Assembly (NCBI GenBank): GCA_009702325.1
Contig: WLID01000002.1
Coordinates: 172,073-236,072, forward strand
DNA length: 64,000 nucleotides
DNA from: Actinomycetota bacterium
GTDB lineage: Bacteria > Actinomycetota > Thermoleophilia > Gaiellales > Gaiellaceae
Direction of reading: 5' to 3'
Shown: piece by piece, positions 33,052 through 43,390 of the stretch
Layout: each line of letters begins with the position of its first letter
Numbering within the stretch: the stretch's first letter is position 1
Notes under the pieces: generated by a model
Told to the model about the DNA's origin: nothing
What the model saw: the letters and a program-made list of their open reading frames with translations, nothing else
The model's database searches: none
Program-made: the position numbers and the translations under genes

Positions 33052-34607
33052 AACGGAATGTTTCCGTGCTTGCGCTCGGGACGAGCTTCGCGCTTGGTCA
33101 GCGCCGATTCCAGCGCATCGATCAGCACTCGCCTGGTGTGGCGCGGCTCGATGACGTCGTCGACGTACCCGCGACTTGCGGCGGTGTACGGGTTTGCAAA
33201 CCGTTCCTTGTAATCAGCGATCAGCTCGGCGCGCCGCTCGTCGGGGTTCGCGGCGTCGGCAAGCTCGCGCCGGAAGATGATGTTCACGGCACCCTCAGGC
33301 CCCATCACCGCGATCTCAGCGCTCGGCCACGCGAAGTTGAAGTCGGCGCGAATGTGCTTCGAACTCATCACGTCGTATGCACCGCCATACGCCTTCCGCG
33401 TGATCATGGTCAGCTTCGGAACCGTCGCCTCGGCGTACGCGTAGAGGAGCTTCGCTCCGTGCCGAATGATCCCACCCCACTCCTGCGCTGTCCCCGGCAA
33501 GAAGCCGGGCACATCGACGAACGTGACGAGGGGGATGTTGAAGGCGTCGCACGTCCGAACAAACCGTCCCGCCTTCACCGACGAATCGATGTCGAGCACG
33601 CCCGCGAGCGCCTGAGGCTGGTTCGCCACGATGCCCACCGCATGGCCGCCGAGCCGTGCAAAGCCGCAGATGATGTTCTCGGCAAACCGCTCGTGCACCG
33701 CAAGGAAGTGGCCACCGTCAACAACCCGCTTGACCACCTCGTGCATGTCGTAGGGCTTGTTGGGCTCATTTGGAATCAGCCGGTCAAGTTCAGGATCTTC
33801 ACGATCCTTAGGATCGATCGACGTGCTCTGCTCGGGCCGCTCGCGACTGTTCTGCGGCAAGAACGAGAGCAGATAACGAGCGTCCTCAAGGCAGGCTTCC
33901 TCGTCGGCTGAAACGAAGTGCGCAACGCCCGACTTCGTGGCATGAGCGGTTGCACCGCCAAGTTGCTCGAAGCTGACCTCCTCGCCAGTCACGGTCTTCA
34001 CGACATCGGGCCCCGTAATGAACATGTACGAGCTGCCTTCCACCATGAAGACGAAGTCGGTGATCGCAGGGGAATAGACGGCACCGCCTGCGCAGGGACC
34101 CATCACGAGCGAGATCTGGGGGACAACACCGCTTGCTTGAACGTTCCGCCAAAAGATCTCGGCATACCCCGCCAGCGAAACGACACCTTCTTGGATGCGA
34201 GCACCGCCGGAATCGTTGATGCCGACAATCGGGCAGCCGTACGTGACGGCCATATCCATCACCTTGCAGATCTTCTCGGCGACGACCTCCGAGAGTGACC
34301 CGCCGAACACGGTGAAATCCTGGGAGAAGACGAAGATCTTCCGCCCCAGCACCTCCCCGTATCCCGTCACAACAGCGTCGCCAAGCGGTCGTCGATCCGC
34401 CATCCCGAAGTTCTCCTCGCGATGGCGCACATACCGGTCGAGTTCGACAAACGTGCCTGGGTCGCAGAGCCGTTCGGCACGTTCACGGGCGAGCAGCTTG
34501 CCGGCCGCACGATGCTTTGCGACCGCCTCGCTAGATCCAGCGTGCAGCGACTGCGCCCGGAGTTCCCTAAACCAGGCGAGCTTCTCTTCTGTTGTGCCGT
34601 GGTGCAT
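33048..34607 (-). CDS. pccB: Propionyl-CoA carboxylase carboxyltransferase (beta) subunit
   Basis: 519 aa. Crotonase-type carboxyltransferase with two halves: the acyl-CoA binding [20 protein letters not shown] (about residue 160) and the biotin-binding [18 protein letters not shown] (about 430). The [12 protein letters not shown] signature and length are those of PCC/ACC beta of actinobacteria. Substrate preference (propionyl versus acetyl) depends on an Asp/Ile residue that I have not aligned. Position between pccA and a mutase gene argues for propionyl-CoA. Its start codon shares one base with the mutase stop. Confidence 0.93.
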   Translation of the reverse strand: MHHGTTEEKLAWFRELRAQSLHAGSSEAVAKHRAAGKLLARERAERLCDPGTFVELDRYVRHREENFGMADRRPLGDAVVTGYGEVLGRKIFVFSQDFTVFGGSLSEVVAEKICKVMDMAVTYGCPIVGINDSGGARIQEGVVSLAGYAEIFWRNVQASGVVPQISLVMGPCAGGAVYSPAITDFVFMVEGSSYMFITGPDVVKTVTGEEVSFEQLGGATAHATKSGVAHFVSADEEACLEDARYLLSFLPQNSRERPEQSTSIDPKDREDPELDRLIPNEPNKPYDMHEVVKRVVDGGHFLAVHERFAENIICGFARLGGHAVGIVANQPQALAGVLDIDSSVKAGRFVRTCDAFNIPLVTFVDVPGFLPGTAQEWGGIIRHGAKLLYAYAEATVPKLTMITRKAYGGAYDVMSSKHIRADFNFAWPSAEIAVMGPEGAVNIIFRRELADAANPDERRAELIADYKERFANPYTAASRGYVDDVIEPRHTRRVLIDALESALTKREARPERKHGNIPL

Positions 34608-36172
34608 TAGCCACGTTCCCCGTCGTATGTCCCGAACTCCTCACGCAGCACGCCGCACACCTCACCAATGCTGCACAGCGCCTTCAATGCCTCTCGCATG
34701 GGTGGGAGCAGGTTGGAACCGTCTTGCGCTGCGCTCCGCACCGCCGCAAGCGTCGCGGCAGCGGCGTCAGCGTCACGCCCCGTCCGCACGCGGGCAGTAC
34801 GCTCAACCTGCTGCGCCTCTGAGGTCGGGTCGATCTTCTGCAACTCCACCCGCTCATCCGCCTCTTCGATGAAGCCGTTGACGCCAACGATCACACGGGT
34901 GCCCGACTCAACCTCCTGCTGATAGCGGTAGGCGGCCGTCTCGATCTCATCCTTGATGAACCCCGATTCGATGGCCGCCACGGCGCCACCAATCTCGTCC
35001 ACCCGATCGATCAGCTCGCGCGCTCTCTCAACGAGCTCCGCCGTCAACGCCTCGATGTAGTAGGCCCCACCAAGCGGATCGGCTGTGTCGGTTGCGCCCG
35101 CCTCGTTTTGGAGGATCTGCTGGGTGCGCAGGGCAATGCGGGCCGACCGTTCGGTCGGTAGCGCGAGCGCCTCATCAAAGCTGTTTGTGTGCAGCGACTG
35201 GGCGCCCCCGGCAGCTGCCGCAAGCGCCTGGATGGCAACGCGGACGATGTTGTTTTCGGGCTGCTGCGCCGTCAGCGTCGAGCCGCCTGTCTGCGCATGG
35301 AACCGGAGCGCAAGCGCCTTCGGATTCGTGACACCAAACCGCTCGACAAGGAGCGTCGCCCAGAGCTTTCGGGCCGCCCGAAACTTCGCCACCTCTTGGA
35401 AGAAATCGTTGTGGGCGTTGAAAAAGAAGGAGAGACGCTCTCCAAATGTGTCGGGCGAAAGACCCGCCGCAACAGCCGCCTCGCAATAGGCAAGGCCGTT
35501 CGCAAGCGTGAACGCAAGCTCCTGAACGGCGGTCGAACCGGCCTCGCGAATGTGGTACCCCGAGATCGAGATGGTGTTCCACGACGGGATGTGCTCCTCG
35601 CAGTAGGCGAAGAGATCGGTCGTGAGCCGCATCGATGGCCGCGGCGGAAAGATGTAGTTCCCGCGAGCGACGTACTCCTTGAGGATGTCGTTCTGGACGG
35701 TGCCGCGAAGCGCAGTTCCCGGAACCCCCTGCTCCTCGGCGACCAGCTCGTACATCAGCAGCAACACCGCGGCGGGCGCGTTGATCGTCATCGACGTCGA
35801 CACCTTGTCGAGCGGGATGCCCGAAAGCAGGGTGCGCATGTCGTCGAGGGTGTCGATCGCAACGCCCGTACGTCCCACCTCGCCAAGGGCGAGTGGATCA
35901 TCTGAGTCGAGCCCGAGCTGCGTCGGCAAGTCGAACGCAACCGACAGTCCTGTCTGGCCTCGTTCGAGCAGGTAGCGGTACCGCGCGTTCGACTCTTCCG
36001 CCGACGCAAACCCGGCGTATTGCCGCATCGTCCACGGTCGCCCGCGGTACATGTTCGGGTACGGGCCTCGAGTGAACGGCGCCTCTCCCGGCAGCTCCGT
36101 CTCCGGCGAGACGTCGCTGGCCGCGTAGACCGACTTGATCTCGATGCCCGACTCGTTGCGTCGCTCGTCCAT
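34607..36172 (-). CDS. Methylmalonyl-CoA mutase large (catalytic) subunit, mutase 1
   Basis: 521 aa. TIM-barrel domain of B12-dependent acyl-CoA mutases without the C-terminal B12 domain. Seen: [18 protein letters not shown] (about residue 41), [11 protein letters not shown] (about 200), and [13 protein letters not shown] (about 165) in which the Arg corresponds to R207 of methylmalonyl-CoA mutase that binds the carboxylate. That supports methylmalonyl-CoA as substrate. It needs a separate B12-binding subunit, as in the archaeal two-subunit enzymes; the nearest is at 41103. It heads the mutase-pccB-pccA-DUF2520-MBL operon and may be co-transcribed with citrate synthase upstream (57 bases). 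Confidence 0.9.
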   Translation of the reverse strand: MDERRNESGIEIKSVYAASDVSPETELPGEAPFTRGPYPNMYRGRPWTMRQYAGFASAEESNARYRYLLERGQTGLSVAFDLPTQLGLDSDDPLALGEVGRTGVAIDTLDDMRTLLSGIPLDKVSTSMTINAPAAVLLLMYELVAEEQGVPGTALRGTVQNDILKEYVARGNYIFPPRPSMRLTTDLFAYCEEHIPSWNTISISGYHIREAGSTAVQELAFTLANGLAYCEAAVAAGLSPDTFGERLSFFFNAHNDFFQEVAKFRAARKLWATLLVERFGVTNPKALALRFHAQTGGSTLTAQQPENNIVRVAIQALAAAAGGAQSLHTNSFDEALALPTERSARIALRTQQILQNEAGATDTADPLGGAYYIEALTAELVERARELIDRVDEIGGAVAAIESGFIKDEIETAAYRYQQEVESGTRVIVGVNGFIEEADERVELQKIDPTSEAQQVERTARVRTGRDADAAAATLAAVRSAAQDGSNLLPPMREALKALCSIGEVCGVLREEFGTYDGERG

Positions 36173-36228
36173 CTGTCAGACCGCCGCTTCCGACCGGCAC
36201 CCCACAGGCGGCGGCCCGTCCATACGCG

Positions 36229-37314
36229 TCAGAGTGCCGAGACCGATCGGGGACCCGGCCCGATATATCGGGCCGCAGGACGGATCAGCCGCCCGGTCTT
36301 CTTCTCCTCGAGAATGTGCGCAGACCAGCCGGCCACACGTGCGCAACCGAACATCGCTGGATACATGTCGAGCGGAATCTCGGCGATATCGAGCACGACG
36401 GCGGCCCAAAACTCGACGTTCGTCTCAAGCACCCGGTCGGGTGAGCGCTCTCGCAATGCGTTGAGCGCTGCCGCTTCCAGCGCCTCGGCCACCGCGACCC
36501 GTCGTGACCCGAGGGCCAATGCGGTTCGCCGCAACACTCGTGCGCGAGGATCTTGCGCCCGGTAGATCCGATGCCCAAACCCCATGATCCGCTCGCCGCT
36601 ATCGATCAGCCGACGGACGTACGCATCCGCGTCACCTTCAACCTCGACCTCATCGAGCATGCGCAACACGCGAGTCGGCGCGCCACCGTGAAGCGGCCCC
36701 GACAGTGCGCCAACAGCGGCTGACATCGCCGCCGAACAGTCGGCACCGGTCGAGGCTGCGACGCGCGCACAGAACGTCGACGAATTCATCCCGTGCTCTG
36801 CAGCAGACACCCAGTAGGTGTCGACCGCAGTGACGTGCTTCGGATCGGCCTCGCCACGCCACCGAATCAGGAATTGGGCGGCTGCATTCTCGCCTCGGTC
36901 AATCTCGCTTTCGGGCACCGGCGTTTCGCGACCGCGCGCGGCCTGCGCCACGATCGACAAGGCGGCAGCCGAGAGGCGTCCGAGATCGTCGCGCACCTGG
37001 TCGGGCGTCAAGTCGACGAGATGTTTGAACCCAAGCTTCGGCCCAATCGTTGCGAGTCCGGCCTGGAGGTCGGCCATGACAGAGCCGCTCGGATCGAGAA
37101 GCTCGATGCGCTCGGCACGAGGAAGGCCCGGCTCCATCCGGCCGTCGACCAGCAGCCCCCACACCTTCTCGAACGGGTAGCGACCGACGAGTTCCTCGAT
37201 GTCGACGCCGCGGTAGCGAAGCGACGAGCCTTCCTTGTCAGGCTCAGCGATCTCGGTCTCAAAGGCAACAACACCCTCAAGTCCGGGCCTGAAGTCACTC
37301 GCTCCGTTGCTCAT
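36229..37314 (-). CDS. citA: Citrate synthase (CitA-type)
   Basis: 361 aa. Catalytic histidines in EHGMNSSTFCARV (about residue 180) and GFGHRIYRAQDPRA (about 250). The third catalytic position reads NVEFWAAVVLDIAEIP, as in the mycobacterial CitA group of citrate synthases. It condenses oxaloacetate with acetyl-CoA or, as a 2-methylcitrate synthase, with propionyl-CoA; beside propionyl-CoA carboxylation genes the latter is possible but there is no prpB/prpD here. ATG with GGAGGGAGGGG ribosome site; a TACAGT -10 lies about 47 bases upstream. Confidence 0.9.
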   Translation of the reverse strand: MSNGASDFRPGLEGVVAFETEIAEPDKEGSSLRYRGVDIEELVGRYPFEKVWGLLVDGRMEPGLPRAERIELLDPSGSVMADLQAGLATIGPKLGFKHLVDLTPDQVRDDLGRLSAAALSIVAQAARGRETPVPESEIDRGENAAAQFLIRWRGEADPKHVTAVDTYWVSAAEHGMNSSTFCARVAASTGADCSAAMSAAVGALSGPLHGGAPTRVLRMLDEVEVEGDADAYVRRLIDSGERIMGFGHRIYRAQDPRARVLRRTALALGSRRVAVAEALEAAALNALRERSPDRVLETNVEFWAAVVLDIAEIPLDMYPAMFGCARVAGWSAHILEEKKTGRLIRPAARYIGPGPRSVSAL

Positions 37315-37425
37315 GCCCCTCCCTCCGCGGCTTGCTCCTGCCGAACGTCGATGCGGTGCAACTGTACTCGGGGCCGACGAGCGGGCGTCGGAAGATCAGC
37401 GCCTTTATGGCCGCGTTGCACGGGT

Positions 37426-39123
37426 CTACATCCCCTTGTATTCGGGGCCAGATCCGCCCTCGGGCGGTGTCAGCCGGCCGCCTTTGGCGGTGATCGCGCC
37501 ACACTGCACGCAGTTCGACGGGTTGACGTTCACCGATACGCGTCCTTCGCCATCGGACCCACCGACCTCATAGACCTGCGCGGGACAGAGCGCCGTCCAC
37601 AGCTTCGCGATCTCCGCCGGCACCTTCGTCTCAAGCCGGATGTGGTTCGGCTGATCGTCGCGCGTTTTGTTGCCAGAGGCAAAGACCGATGAGAGCTTGT
37701 CGAACGTGAGTTTCCCGTCGGCGGCGGGATACTGCGAGTCGCGACCCGTGACAACGACCTCAGCGTCGGCATCGGGATGGCTCGGCACCTGGCCGCCGGG
37801 GAGACGGCCTCCTGTGACCTGCGCGAGCGACGCAAGCGCCCCACCGACGAAGAAGCCCTTGCTGAAGACCTGGCGCATGTTGCGCACCTTGCGAAGGTCG
37901 CTCCAGACGTAACTCTCGCGAATCGCGTCGTCATACCCGGCGAGCGCGGCGAGCGCGTGTGGTGCCCCACCTTGGCGGAGCGCCTCGTACGCCGACTCGG
38001 CTGCAAGCCGCCCTGTCTCGATCGCGTAGTGGACACCCTTCAACGTCGGGACGTTCACGAACCCTGCGCCTTCGCCCGCAAGCAAGAGCCCAGGCGCGTG
38101 CACCTGCTTTGGCAGCGCATAGAAGCCGCCACTTGAGATCGTTTTCGCACCCCACTCGATGCGCTCCCCGCCCGCGAGGAGCTTGCGGATCAATGGGTGT
38201 GTCTTCAGCTCCTGCAGCAGATCGTGCGGAGAGATGGCTGCGTCGCGGTAGTCGAGACCAACAACCATCCCGACCGTCAGCAAGTCGCCACCCATCGGGT
38301 AGATAAACGAGCCGCCGAACTCACGGAACTGTGCACCTGGCCGCAGCGGCCATCCCATCGTGTGGACGATCTTGTCGATGCCGCCCGGCACCCGCCAGAC
38401 CTCCTTCACGCCCAACTCCCACGTCTGCGGCGCCGTCCCGCGCAGCCCGAAGTGATCGACGGCAGCCTCGGTCAGATAGCCCTGAACGCCTTCAGCAAGG
38501 ATGGTCACCTTCGCGACGAGATCAGCCCCCGGCTCGAAGTTGCCGAGCTCCTCCCCGTCGCGGCCACGTCCCTTATCTCCCGTACGGACACCGACGACCT
38601 TGCCGTCTGAGACGAGCACCTTCGTCGCGGAGGTCTCGGGCAGGATCATCGCCCCGCCCTCCTCCGCCTGCTCGGCAAGCCATCGCCCGAGCTGAGAGAG
38701 CGACACCGTACGGTTGCCGTGATTGCGCATAGTCGGAGGCGCAGGAATCGGCAGGGCACCTCGCTTCGAGAGCACGTAAACGCGTTCGCCCTTCACCGGC
38801 TCACCGATCGGCATCTCGTCGAGCGTCTTCCGGCCCTCAAAGAGCTTCGCAATCGCACGCGGGTTCATCACCGCACCAGAGAGGAGATGCGAGCCCGCCT
38901 GCTTGCCCTTTTCAATCACCGCGATCGGGACGTCACCGAGCCTCTCAGCCGTATCCGGGTCATCCTCAAACAGCTGGCCTAGGCGAATCGCAGCGGCCAA
39001 CCCGGCCGGCCCGCCACCAACAATCGCAACACCGACCTCGATCCGCTCATCCTCGGCGTCCGTCGGAGCAGCGACCGCGTGCTTCGGCGTATACGGGGGT
39101 GGAAAGTCCGATGCCCGTGTCAC
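37426..39123 (-). CDS. Electron transfer flavoprotein-quinone oxidoreductase
   Basis: 565 aa membrane-associated flavoprotein that passes electrons from reduced ETF to quinone. FAD-binding GGGPAGLAAAIRLG at about residue 36; GAGFVNVPTLKGVHYAIETG near 340. The C-terminal iron-sulfur region has LCPAQVYEVGG and NPSNCVQCGAITAKGG. Canonical ETF-QO has four cysteines, the last as CxxCxxC; here the fourth position is Ile, leaving three visible. GTG start. It is the last gene of the operon that begins at 41590, 46 bases after the acyl-CoA dehydrogenase. Confidence 0.9.
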   Translation of the reverse strand: MTRASDFPPPYTPKHAVAAPTDAEDERIEVGVAIVGGGPAGLAAAIRLGQLFEDDPDTAERLGDVPIAVIEKGKQAGSHLLSGAVMNPRAIAKLFEGRKTLDEMPIGEPVKGERVYVLSKRGALPIPAPPTMRNHGNRTVSLSQLGRWLAEQAEEGGAMILPETSATKVLVSDGKVVGVRTGDKGRGRDGEELGNFEPGADLVAKVTILAEGVQGYLTEAAVDHFGLRGTAPQTWELGVKEVWRVPGGIDKIVHTMGWPLRPGAQFREFGGSFIYPMGGDLLTVGMVVGLDYRDAAISPHDLLQELKTHPLIRKLLAGGERIEWGAKTISSGGFYALPKQVHAPGLLLAGEGAGFVNVPTLKGVHYAIETGRLAAESAYEALRQGGAPHALAALAGYDDAIRESYVWSDLRKVRNMRQVFSKGFFVGGALASLAQVTGGRLPGGQVPSHPDADAEVVVTGRDSQYPAADGKLTFDKLSSVFASGNKTRDDQPNHIRLETKVPAEIAKLWTALCPAQVYEVGGSDGEGRVSVNVNPSNCVQCGAITAKGGRLTPPEGGSGPEYKGM

Positions 39124-39169
39124 GCGTTTGGCCCTCGCATCGCCATCGCCGTCAACGCTCGCTCACGGT

Positions 39170-40336
39170 TCAGTGAGATGCGCGATCCTCGCGCACCATC
39201 TCTCGCGCGATCACAAGACGTTGCACTTCCTGGGTGCCTTCATAGATCTGCGTGATCTTGGCGTCGCGCATGTACCGCTCAACCGGGTACTCCTTGATGT
39301 AGCCGTACCCGCCGAGGATCTGCACCGCCTCGGTCGTCGTGGCCATCGCGACATCACCGCACTTGAGCTTCGCCATCGCCGACGCCTTGGTCAGCTCCGG
39401 GCCGTCAATGCCAGCGTCGGCCATCATTCCGAAGCGGTACAGCAACCCGCGCGCCGCTTCGCACTCGGTTTCCATGTCAGCGAGCTTGCCGGCGATCAAC
39501 TGGTGCGCCGCGATCGGTTTACCCATCGTCTCGCGCGTCTTCGCATAGCTCAGCGCGTAATCGGTTGCGCCCTGCGCGATCCCGAGGGCCTGCGCAGCGA
39601 TCCCCGGACGCGAACGGTCGAGGATCCGCATTGCGATCTTGAACCCCTCCCCTTCCATTCCGAGCAGGTTCTCGGCCGGAACACGCATGTCGGAAAACAG
39701 CAGCTCTCCGGTTGTGGAGCCCGAGATGCCCATCTTCGGCTCAAGTCTCGTGACCTCAAACCCCGGCGTATCCGCCTCGACGACGAACGCCGAGATGCCC
39801 CCATGACCGCCGTCTGGATCGGTCTTCGCGAAGACGATGTAGAGATGAGCGACACCGGCGTTTGTGATGAAGCGTTTCCCTCCGTTCAACACATACGCGT
39901 CACCGTCACGTGTCGCGATGGCACGCATCGCAGCTGAGTCAGAGCCTGAGTCGGCCTCGGTCAGCGCATAGGCAGCGAGCCATTCACCGCTCGCCAGCTT
40001 TGGGAGATACCGCTGCTTCTGCTCCTCCGTCCCCGCCAGCTTGATGCCAAGCGCACCGAGCTCCTGCACCGCGAGGATCAGGCCGCTCGTCGCGCAGACC
40101 TTGGACACCTCTTCCATCGCGACGAGCGCAAGCAACGTCCCGGTTCCAGTGCCGCCATACGCCTCGTCAAACAGCAGCGCAAAGATGTCGTGCTCCCGGA
40201 AGAGCTCCACCACATCCCACGGGAACTCGTGCGACTCATCGATCTCGGCAGCGCGCGGTGCGATCCGCTCAACAGCCAGCGTTCGGACAAGCTCGCGGAT
40301 CTCGCGCTGCTCATCGGTGAGAAGGTCGAAACTCAT
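39170..40336 (-). CDS. Acyl-CoA dehydrogenase
   Basis: 388 aa. FAD-dependent alpha-beta dehydrogenation of an acyl-CoA, electrons to EtfAB. Signatures: YALTEADSGSDSAAMRA (about residue 123), the conserved region MGISGSTTGELLFSDMRVPA (about 190), catalytic Glu in YEGTQEVQRLVIAR (about 365), QILGGYGYIKEYPVERYMRD (about 340). The catalytic Glu position is that of short/medium and short-branched-chain enzymes. Coupled to the hydratase by a four-base overlap. Confidence 0.94.
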   Translation of the reverse strand: MSFDLLTDEQREIRELVRTLAVERIAPRAAEIDESHEFPWDVVELFREHDIFALLFDEAYGGTGTGTLLALVAMEEVSKVCATSGLILAVQELGALGIKLAGTEEQKQRYLPKLASGEWLAAYALTEADSGSDSAAMRAIATRDGDAYVLNGGKRFITNAGVAHLYIVFAKTDPDGGHGGISAFVVEADTPGFEVTRLEPKMGISGSTTGELLFSDMRVPAENLLGMEGEGFKIAMRILDRSRPGIAAQALGIAQGATDYALSYAKTRETMGKPIAAHQLIAGKLADMETECEAARGLLYRFGMMADAGIDGPELTKASAMAKLKCGDVAMATTTEAVQILGGYGYIKEYPVERYMRDAKITQIYEGTQEVQRLVIAREMVREDRASH

Positions 40337-41106
40337 GCGCCGGGCTCTTGGAACGCGGCCGGTCGCTTTTCGAGGAACGCGGCCAGGCCTTCGCGAGCCT
40401 CAGGAGTCGGCAACGTGTGCGCCAGCGCGGCGGCCTCATCAGCCAGAGTCTCGAGGTAGTCGCCCTGAAGCGCCCGGTTGAGGAAGCTCTTGGCGATCGC
40501 GATCGACTCGGGCCCCTTCCGCGTGATCAGCTGGGCGGTTTCGCGTGCCTTGTTGAGCACCGGGTCGCCAATGCCGTTGATCAGACCATGACGGAGCGCC
40601 TCATCGGTATCGATGAGGCGACCGGTGAAGATCAGATCCTTGGCGAACCCAAGCGACGTCACGCGTGCAAGGCGCTGCGTCCCGCCCCAGCCGGGAATCA
40701 GCCCATGGTTGACCTCGGGCTGGCCGAGGCGCGCGTGAGACGCCGCGTACCGCATGTCGCACGCGAGCGCGAGCTCGCACCCGCCCCCCAGCGCGTATCC
40801 GTTGATCGCTGCGATCGTCGGCTTCGGCATGGTTTCGAGCAGACGGGCGATCTCGTGACCAAGGTCAACGAATGCCTTCCCCTGCTCGTAGTCGAACTGC
40901 GCCATCATTTTGAGGTCGGCGCCCGCGATGAACGACTTCTCGCCCGCCCCGGTGAGGATCACGCAACGGACGGCCGAGTCGGTCGCGAGCTCCGCAAGCC
41001 GATCGCGCAATGTGTGAGCCGCCGTGACGTCGAGCGCATTCATCGCCTCTCGCCGGTCAACGGTGACAACGGCAACCGCGTTATCGATTGAGACCGAAAC
41101 GCTCAC
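40333..41106 (-). CDS. Enoyl-CoA hydratase/isomerase
   Basis: 257 aa crotonase. Oxyanion loops [14 protein letters not shown] (about residue 60) and [20 protein letters not shown] (about 100), with both catalytic glutamates present in [20 protein letters not shown]. It hydrates trans-2-enoyl-CoA made by the dehydrogenase that follows. The GTG at 41106 overlaps the stop of the B12 subunit gene (GTGA), which is preferred over a longer frame from 41121. Confidence 0.93.
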   Translation of the reverse strand: MSVSVSIDNAVAVVTVDRREAMNALDVTAAHTLRDRLAELATDSAVRCVILTGAGEKSFIAGADLKMMAQFDYEQGKAFVDLGHEIARLLETMPKPTIAAINGYALGGGCELALACDMRYAASHARLGQPEVNHGLIPGWGGTQRLARVTSLGFAKDLIFTGRLIDTDEALRHGLINGIGDPVLNKARETAQLITRKGPESIAIAKSFLNRALQGDYLETLADEAAALAHTLPTPEAREGLAAFLEKRPAAFQEPGA

Positions 41107-41495
41107 GCGACAGGCGCGCACTTCTCGCGGAGAAACTCGACGATCTCGCTTGTGTGCGCCCCCGGCGTGAACACGGCGGCAACACCGAGCTCTCGCAACT
41201 CTGCAGCGTCGTCCTCGGGAATCGTGCCTCCCACAACAACAAGAACGTCTTCAAGTCCCTGCGCCTTCAAGCCATCAAGGATCCGTGGAACGAGCGTCAT
41301 GTGTGCACCCGAAAGGATCGAGATGCCGACGGCGTCAGCATCCTCTTGCAGCGCTGTTTCGACAATCTGATCCGGGGTCTGATGGAGCCCCGTGTAGATG
41401 ACTTCCATGCCTGCGTCACGCAGTGCGCGAGCAATGATCTTGGCGCCACGATCGTGACCGTCGAGGCCCGGCTTCGCAATAACGACCCGGATCAT
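41103..41495 (-). CDS. B12-binding small subunit of acyl-CoA mutase
   Basis: 130 aa. A stand-alone cobalamin-binding Rossmann-like domain: [20 protein letters not shown] (the DxHxxG cobalt-ligand motif), [14 protein letters not shown] and [15 protein letters not shown]. Such subunits complete two-component methylmalonyl-CoA or isobutyryl-CoA-type mutases. Only one is found, but two catalytic subunits lie in the window. ATG at 41495; its ATGA overlaps the stop of a 32-codon open frame. The operon promoter lies at about 41620 under a TetR-type palindrome. Confidence 0.92.
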   Translation of the reverse strand: MIRVVIAKPGLDGHDRGAKIIARALRDAGMEVIYTGLHQTPDQIVETALQEDADAVGISILSGAHMTLVPRILDGLKAQGLEDVLVVVGGTIPEDDAAELRELGVAAVFTPGAHTSEIVEFLREKCAPVA

Positions 41496-41590
41496 GACGC
41501 TTGCCCGCCGGTGCCGGCACAGCACGCGAAGCAGACCCCGTTCGTGCGGAGTCTCACATTGCCGGCCATCTTGCTCTCGCACACGTTCAT
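41492..41590 (-). CDS. Possible 32-aa cysteine-rich leader peptide
   Basis: ATG at 41590 with GGAAGGGA upstream, 32 codons, stop overlapping the B12-subunit ATG (TCATGA). The peptide begins [18 protein letters not shown] and ends [14 protein letters not shown], with four cysteines (C, C, CC). The tight coupling and first position in the mRNA suggest a translated micro-gene, but it is too short to be judged by codon statistics alone. Confidence 0.4.
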   Translation of the reverse strand: MNVCESKMAGNVRLRTNGVCFACCAGTGGQAS

Positions 41591-41624
41591 GCAGTCCCTT
41601 CCGTCGGGCAGTTCAGCGCTGAAA

Positions 41625-41644
41625 AATCTACCAACCGTTTGACT
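41625..41644 (-). promoter_or_regulatory. TetR-type operator A over the promoter of the B12-subunit operon
   Basis: Read on the minus strand AGTCAAACGGTTGGTAG (41644-41628) followed at once by TAGATT (41630-41625), a likely -10. Matches the operators at 43357, 44770 and 48987 in the core CAAACGKTYG. Confidence 0.6.
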
Positions 41645-41648
41645 CAGC

Positions 41649-43304
41649 CTAGAAGGTCGGCGTCTCGCGCCAGATTCCCCACACCTCTCTCAGCGTGTCG
41701 CACATCTCACCGAGCGTGACGTCGGCGCGCGCCGCCTCGACGATCAGCGGCATCAGGTTGGCGTCGGACATGGCACCCACCTTGAGTTCTGCGAGCGCAG
41801 CCGCAACGGCGGCGTTGTCGCGTCGCGCCTTCAGTTCCGTCACCCGAGCGATCTGTTTGCCCTCCAAAGATGGGTCGATCTTCAAAATCGTGGGTGTCGC
41901 GTCGTCCTCGAGCTGGTAGCGGTTCACCCCGACGATCACCCGCTGCTGCTGCTCAACCTCTGTTTGGTACCGGAACGCTGCATCCGCGATCTCACGCTGG
42001 AAGAAGTTCTGCTTGATCGCTTCCACGACACCGCCAAGCGCGTCGATCTGTTCGAAGTACGCGTATGCCTGCCGTTCCATCTCATTTGTCATGTACTCGA
42101 CGTAGTAGGAGCCTCCGAGTGGGTCGATCTGGTTCACAACACCCGTCTCGTGAGCGATCACCTGCTGGGTGCGGAGCGCAATCCGGACGGCGTCTTCGGT
42201 GGGAAGCGCGAGCGCCTCGTCGTAGCTGTTTGTGTGGAGCGACTGTGTGCCGCCGAGTACGGCCGCGAGCGCTTCGATCGTCGTGCGAACGATGTTCACC
42301 TCTGGCTGCTGCGCGGTGAGCGACACCCCGGCTGTCTGGGTGTGGAACCGCATGAGGAGCGACTTCGGGTCGCGCGCGCCGTAGCGATCGCGCAGCTCTC
42401 GCGCCCAGATGCGGCGGGCAGCCCGATACTTGCCGATCTCTTCGAAGAAGTCGAGGTGGGCGTTGAAGAAGAACGAGAGCCGTGGGGCGAAATCGTCGAT
42501 GTCGAGGCCACGTTCGAGCGCCCACTCGATGTAGGTGAACCCGTTCGCGAGTGTGAACGCCAACTCTTGCGCGGCGGTCGAACCGGCCTCGCGAATGTGG
42601 TACCCCGAGATCGAGATTGGATGCCACAGCGGCATCTCTTTGGCGCACCACTCGACCATGTCGGTGACGAGGCGCATCGAGGGCTCGGGCGGAAAGATGA
42701 ACTCCTTCTGCGCGATGTACTCCTTGAGGATGTCGGTCTGGATCGTTCCACGGAGCTTGTCGCGTGCAACGCCTTGCCGCTCGCCCACGCACGCGTAGAA
42801 CGCGAGCATCATCGCGGCGGGCGAGTTGATCGTCATCGAGGTTGAGACCTCACCGAGCGGGATCCCGGCGAAGAGCGTCTGCATGTCGTTGAGCGAGTCG
42901 ATGGCCACGCCTTCGCGGCCGACTTCGCCGAGCGACCGGGGGTGGTCACTGTCGTAGCCCATCAGCGTGGGCATGTCGAAAGCTGTTGAAAGCCCTGTTT
43001 GGCCGTGTTCGAGGAGGTACCGGAAGCGCTCGTTGGTCTCTTCGGCGGTTCCGAAGCCTGCGAATTGGCGCATTGTCCAGAGTCGGCCGCGGTACATCGA
43101 GGGATAGACCCCGCGGGTGTACGGGAACTGGCCTGGGTAACCGAGGTCACTGTCGTAGTCGACCTCGACTGTCTCTGGTGTGGCGAGCGGCTCGCTCTCG
43201 AGGCCCGAGATGGTGGTGTGCAGCTCGCCGGTCCGTTTGGGTGTCGCGGCGTACGCCTCGCGCCAACCCTCAAGCGACGGTTCGGTCGATTCGCGTCCGC
43301 TCAT
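41649..43304 (-). CDS. Acyl-CoA mutase catalytic subunit, mutase 2 (isobutyryl-CoA mutase-like)
   Basis: 551 aa. Same fold as mutase 1: [18 protein letters not shown] (about residue 70), [17 protein letters not shown] (about 230), [40 protein letters not shown]. The segment [13 protein letters not shown] has Gln where methylmalonyl-CoA mutases have the carboxylate-binding Arg (R207), as in isobutyryl-CoA mutase IcmA. So the likely substrate is a non-carboxylated acyl-CoA. ATG preceded by GGAGGTGAGGGAGAG. Own promoter (-10 TAGGCT at 43350-43355) next to operator B. Confidence 0.88.
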   Translation of the reverse strand: MSGRESTEPSLEGWREAYAATPKRTGELHTTISGLESEPLATPETVEVDYDSDLGYPGQFPYTRGVYPSMYRGRLWTMRQFAGFGTAEETNERFRYLLEHGQTGLSTAFDMPTLMGYDSDHPRSLGEVGREGVAIDSLNDMQTLFAGIPLGEVSTSMTINSPAAMMLAFYACVGERQGVARDKLRGTIQTDILKEYIAQKEFIFPPEPSMRLVTDMVEWCAKEMPLWHPISISGYHIREAGSTAAQELAFTLANGFTYIEWALERGLDIDDFAPRLSFFFNAHLDFFEEIGKYRAARRIWARELRDRYGARDPKSLLMRFHTQTAGVSLTAQQPEVNIVRTTIEALAAVLGGTQSLHTNSYDEALALPTEDAVRIALRTQQVIAHETGVVNQIDPLGGSYYVEYMTNEMERQAYAYFEQIDALGGVVEAIKQNFFQREIADAAFRYQTEVEQQQRVIVGVNRYQLEDDATPTILKIDPSLEGKQIARVTELKARRDNAAVAAALAELKVGAMSDANLMPLIVEAARADVTLGEMCDTLREVWGIWRETPTF

Positions 43305-43349
43305 GTGCTCTCCCTCACCTCCTGGTGCCCGGATGCAGACTCGGATCGC

Positions 43350-43374
43350 AGCCTACCAGCCGACCGTTTGGTAG
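43350..43374 (-). promoter_or_regulatory. TetR-type operator B and -10 of mutase 2
   Basis: Minus-strand CTACCAAACGGTCGGCTG (43374-43357), one base before -10 TAGGCT (43355-43350). The outer CTACCA/TGGTAG arms make a second inverted repeat. Confidence 0.6.
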
Positions 43375-43390
43375 AAATCGCGCGCGAACG

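Noticed and set aside
39119..39140. CCAAACGCGTGA before ETF-QO as a half operator
   Set aside because: Only one half matches and no promoter lies beside it; the gene is inside an operon.
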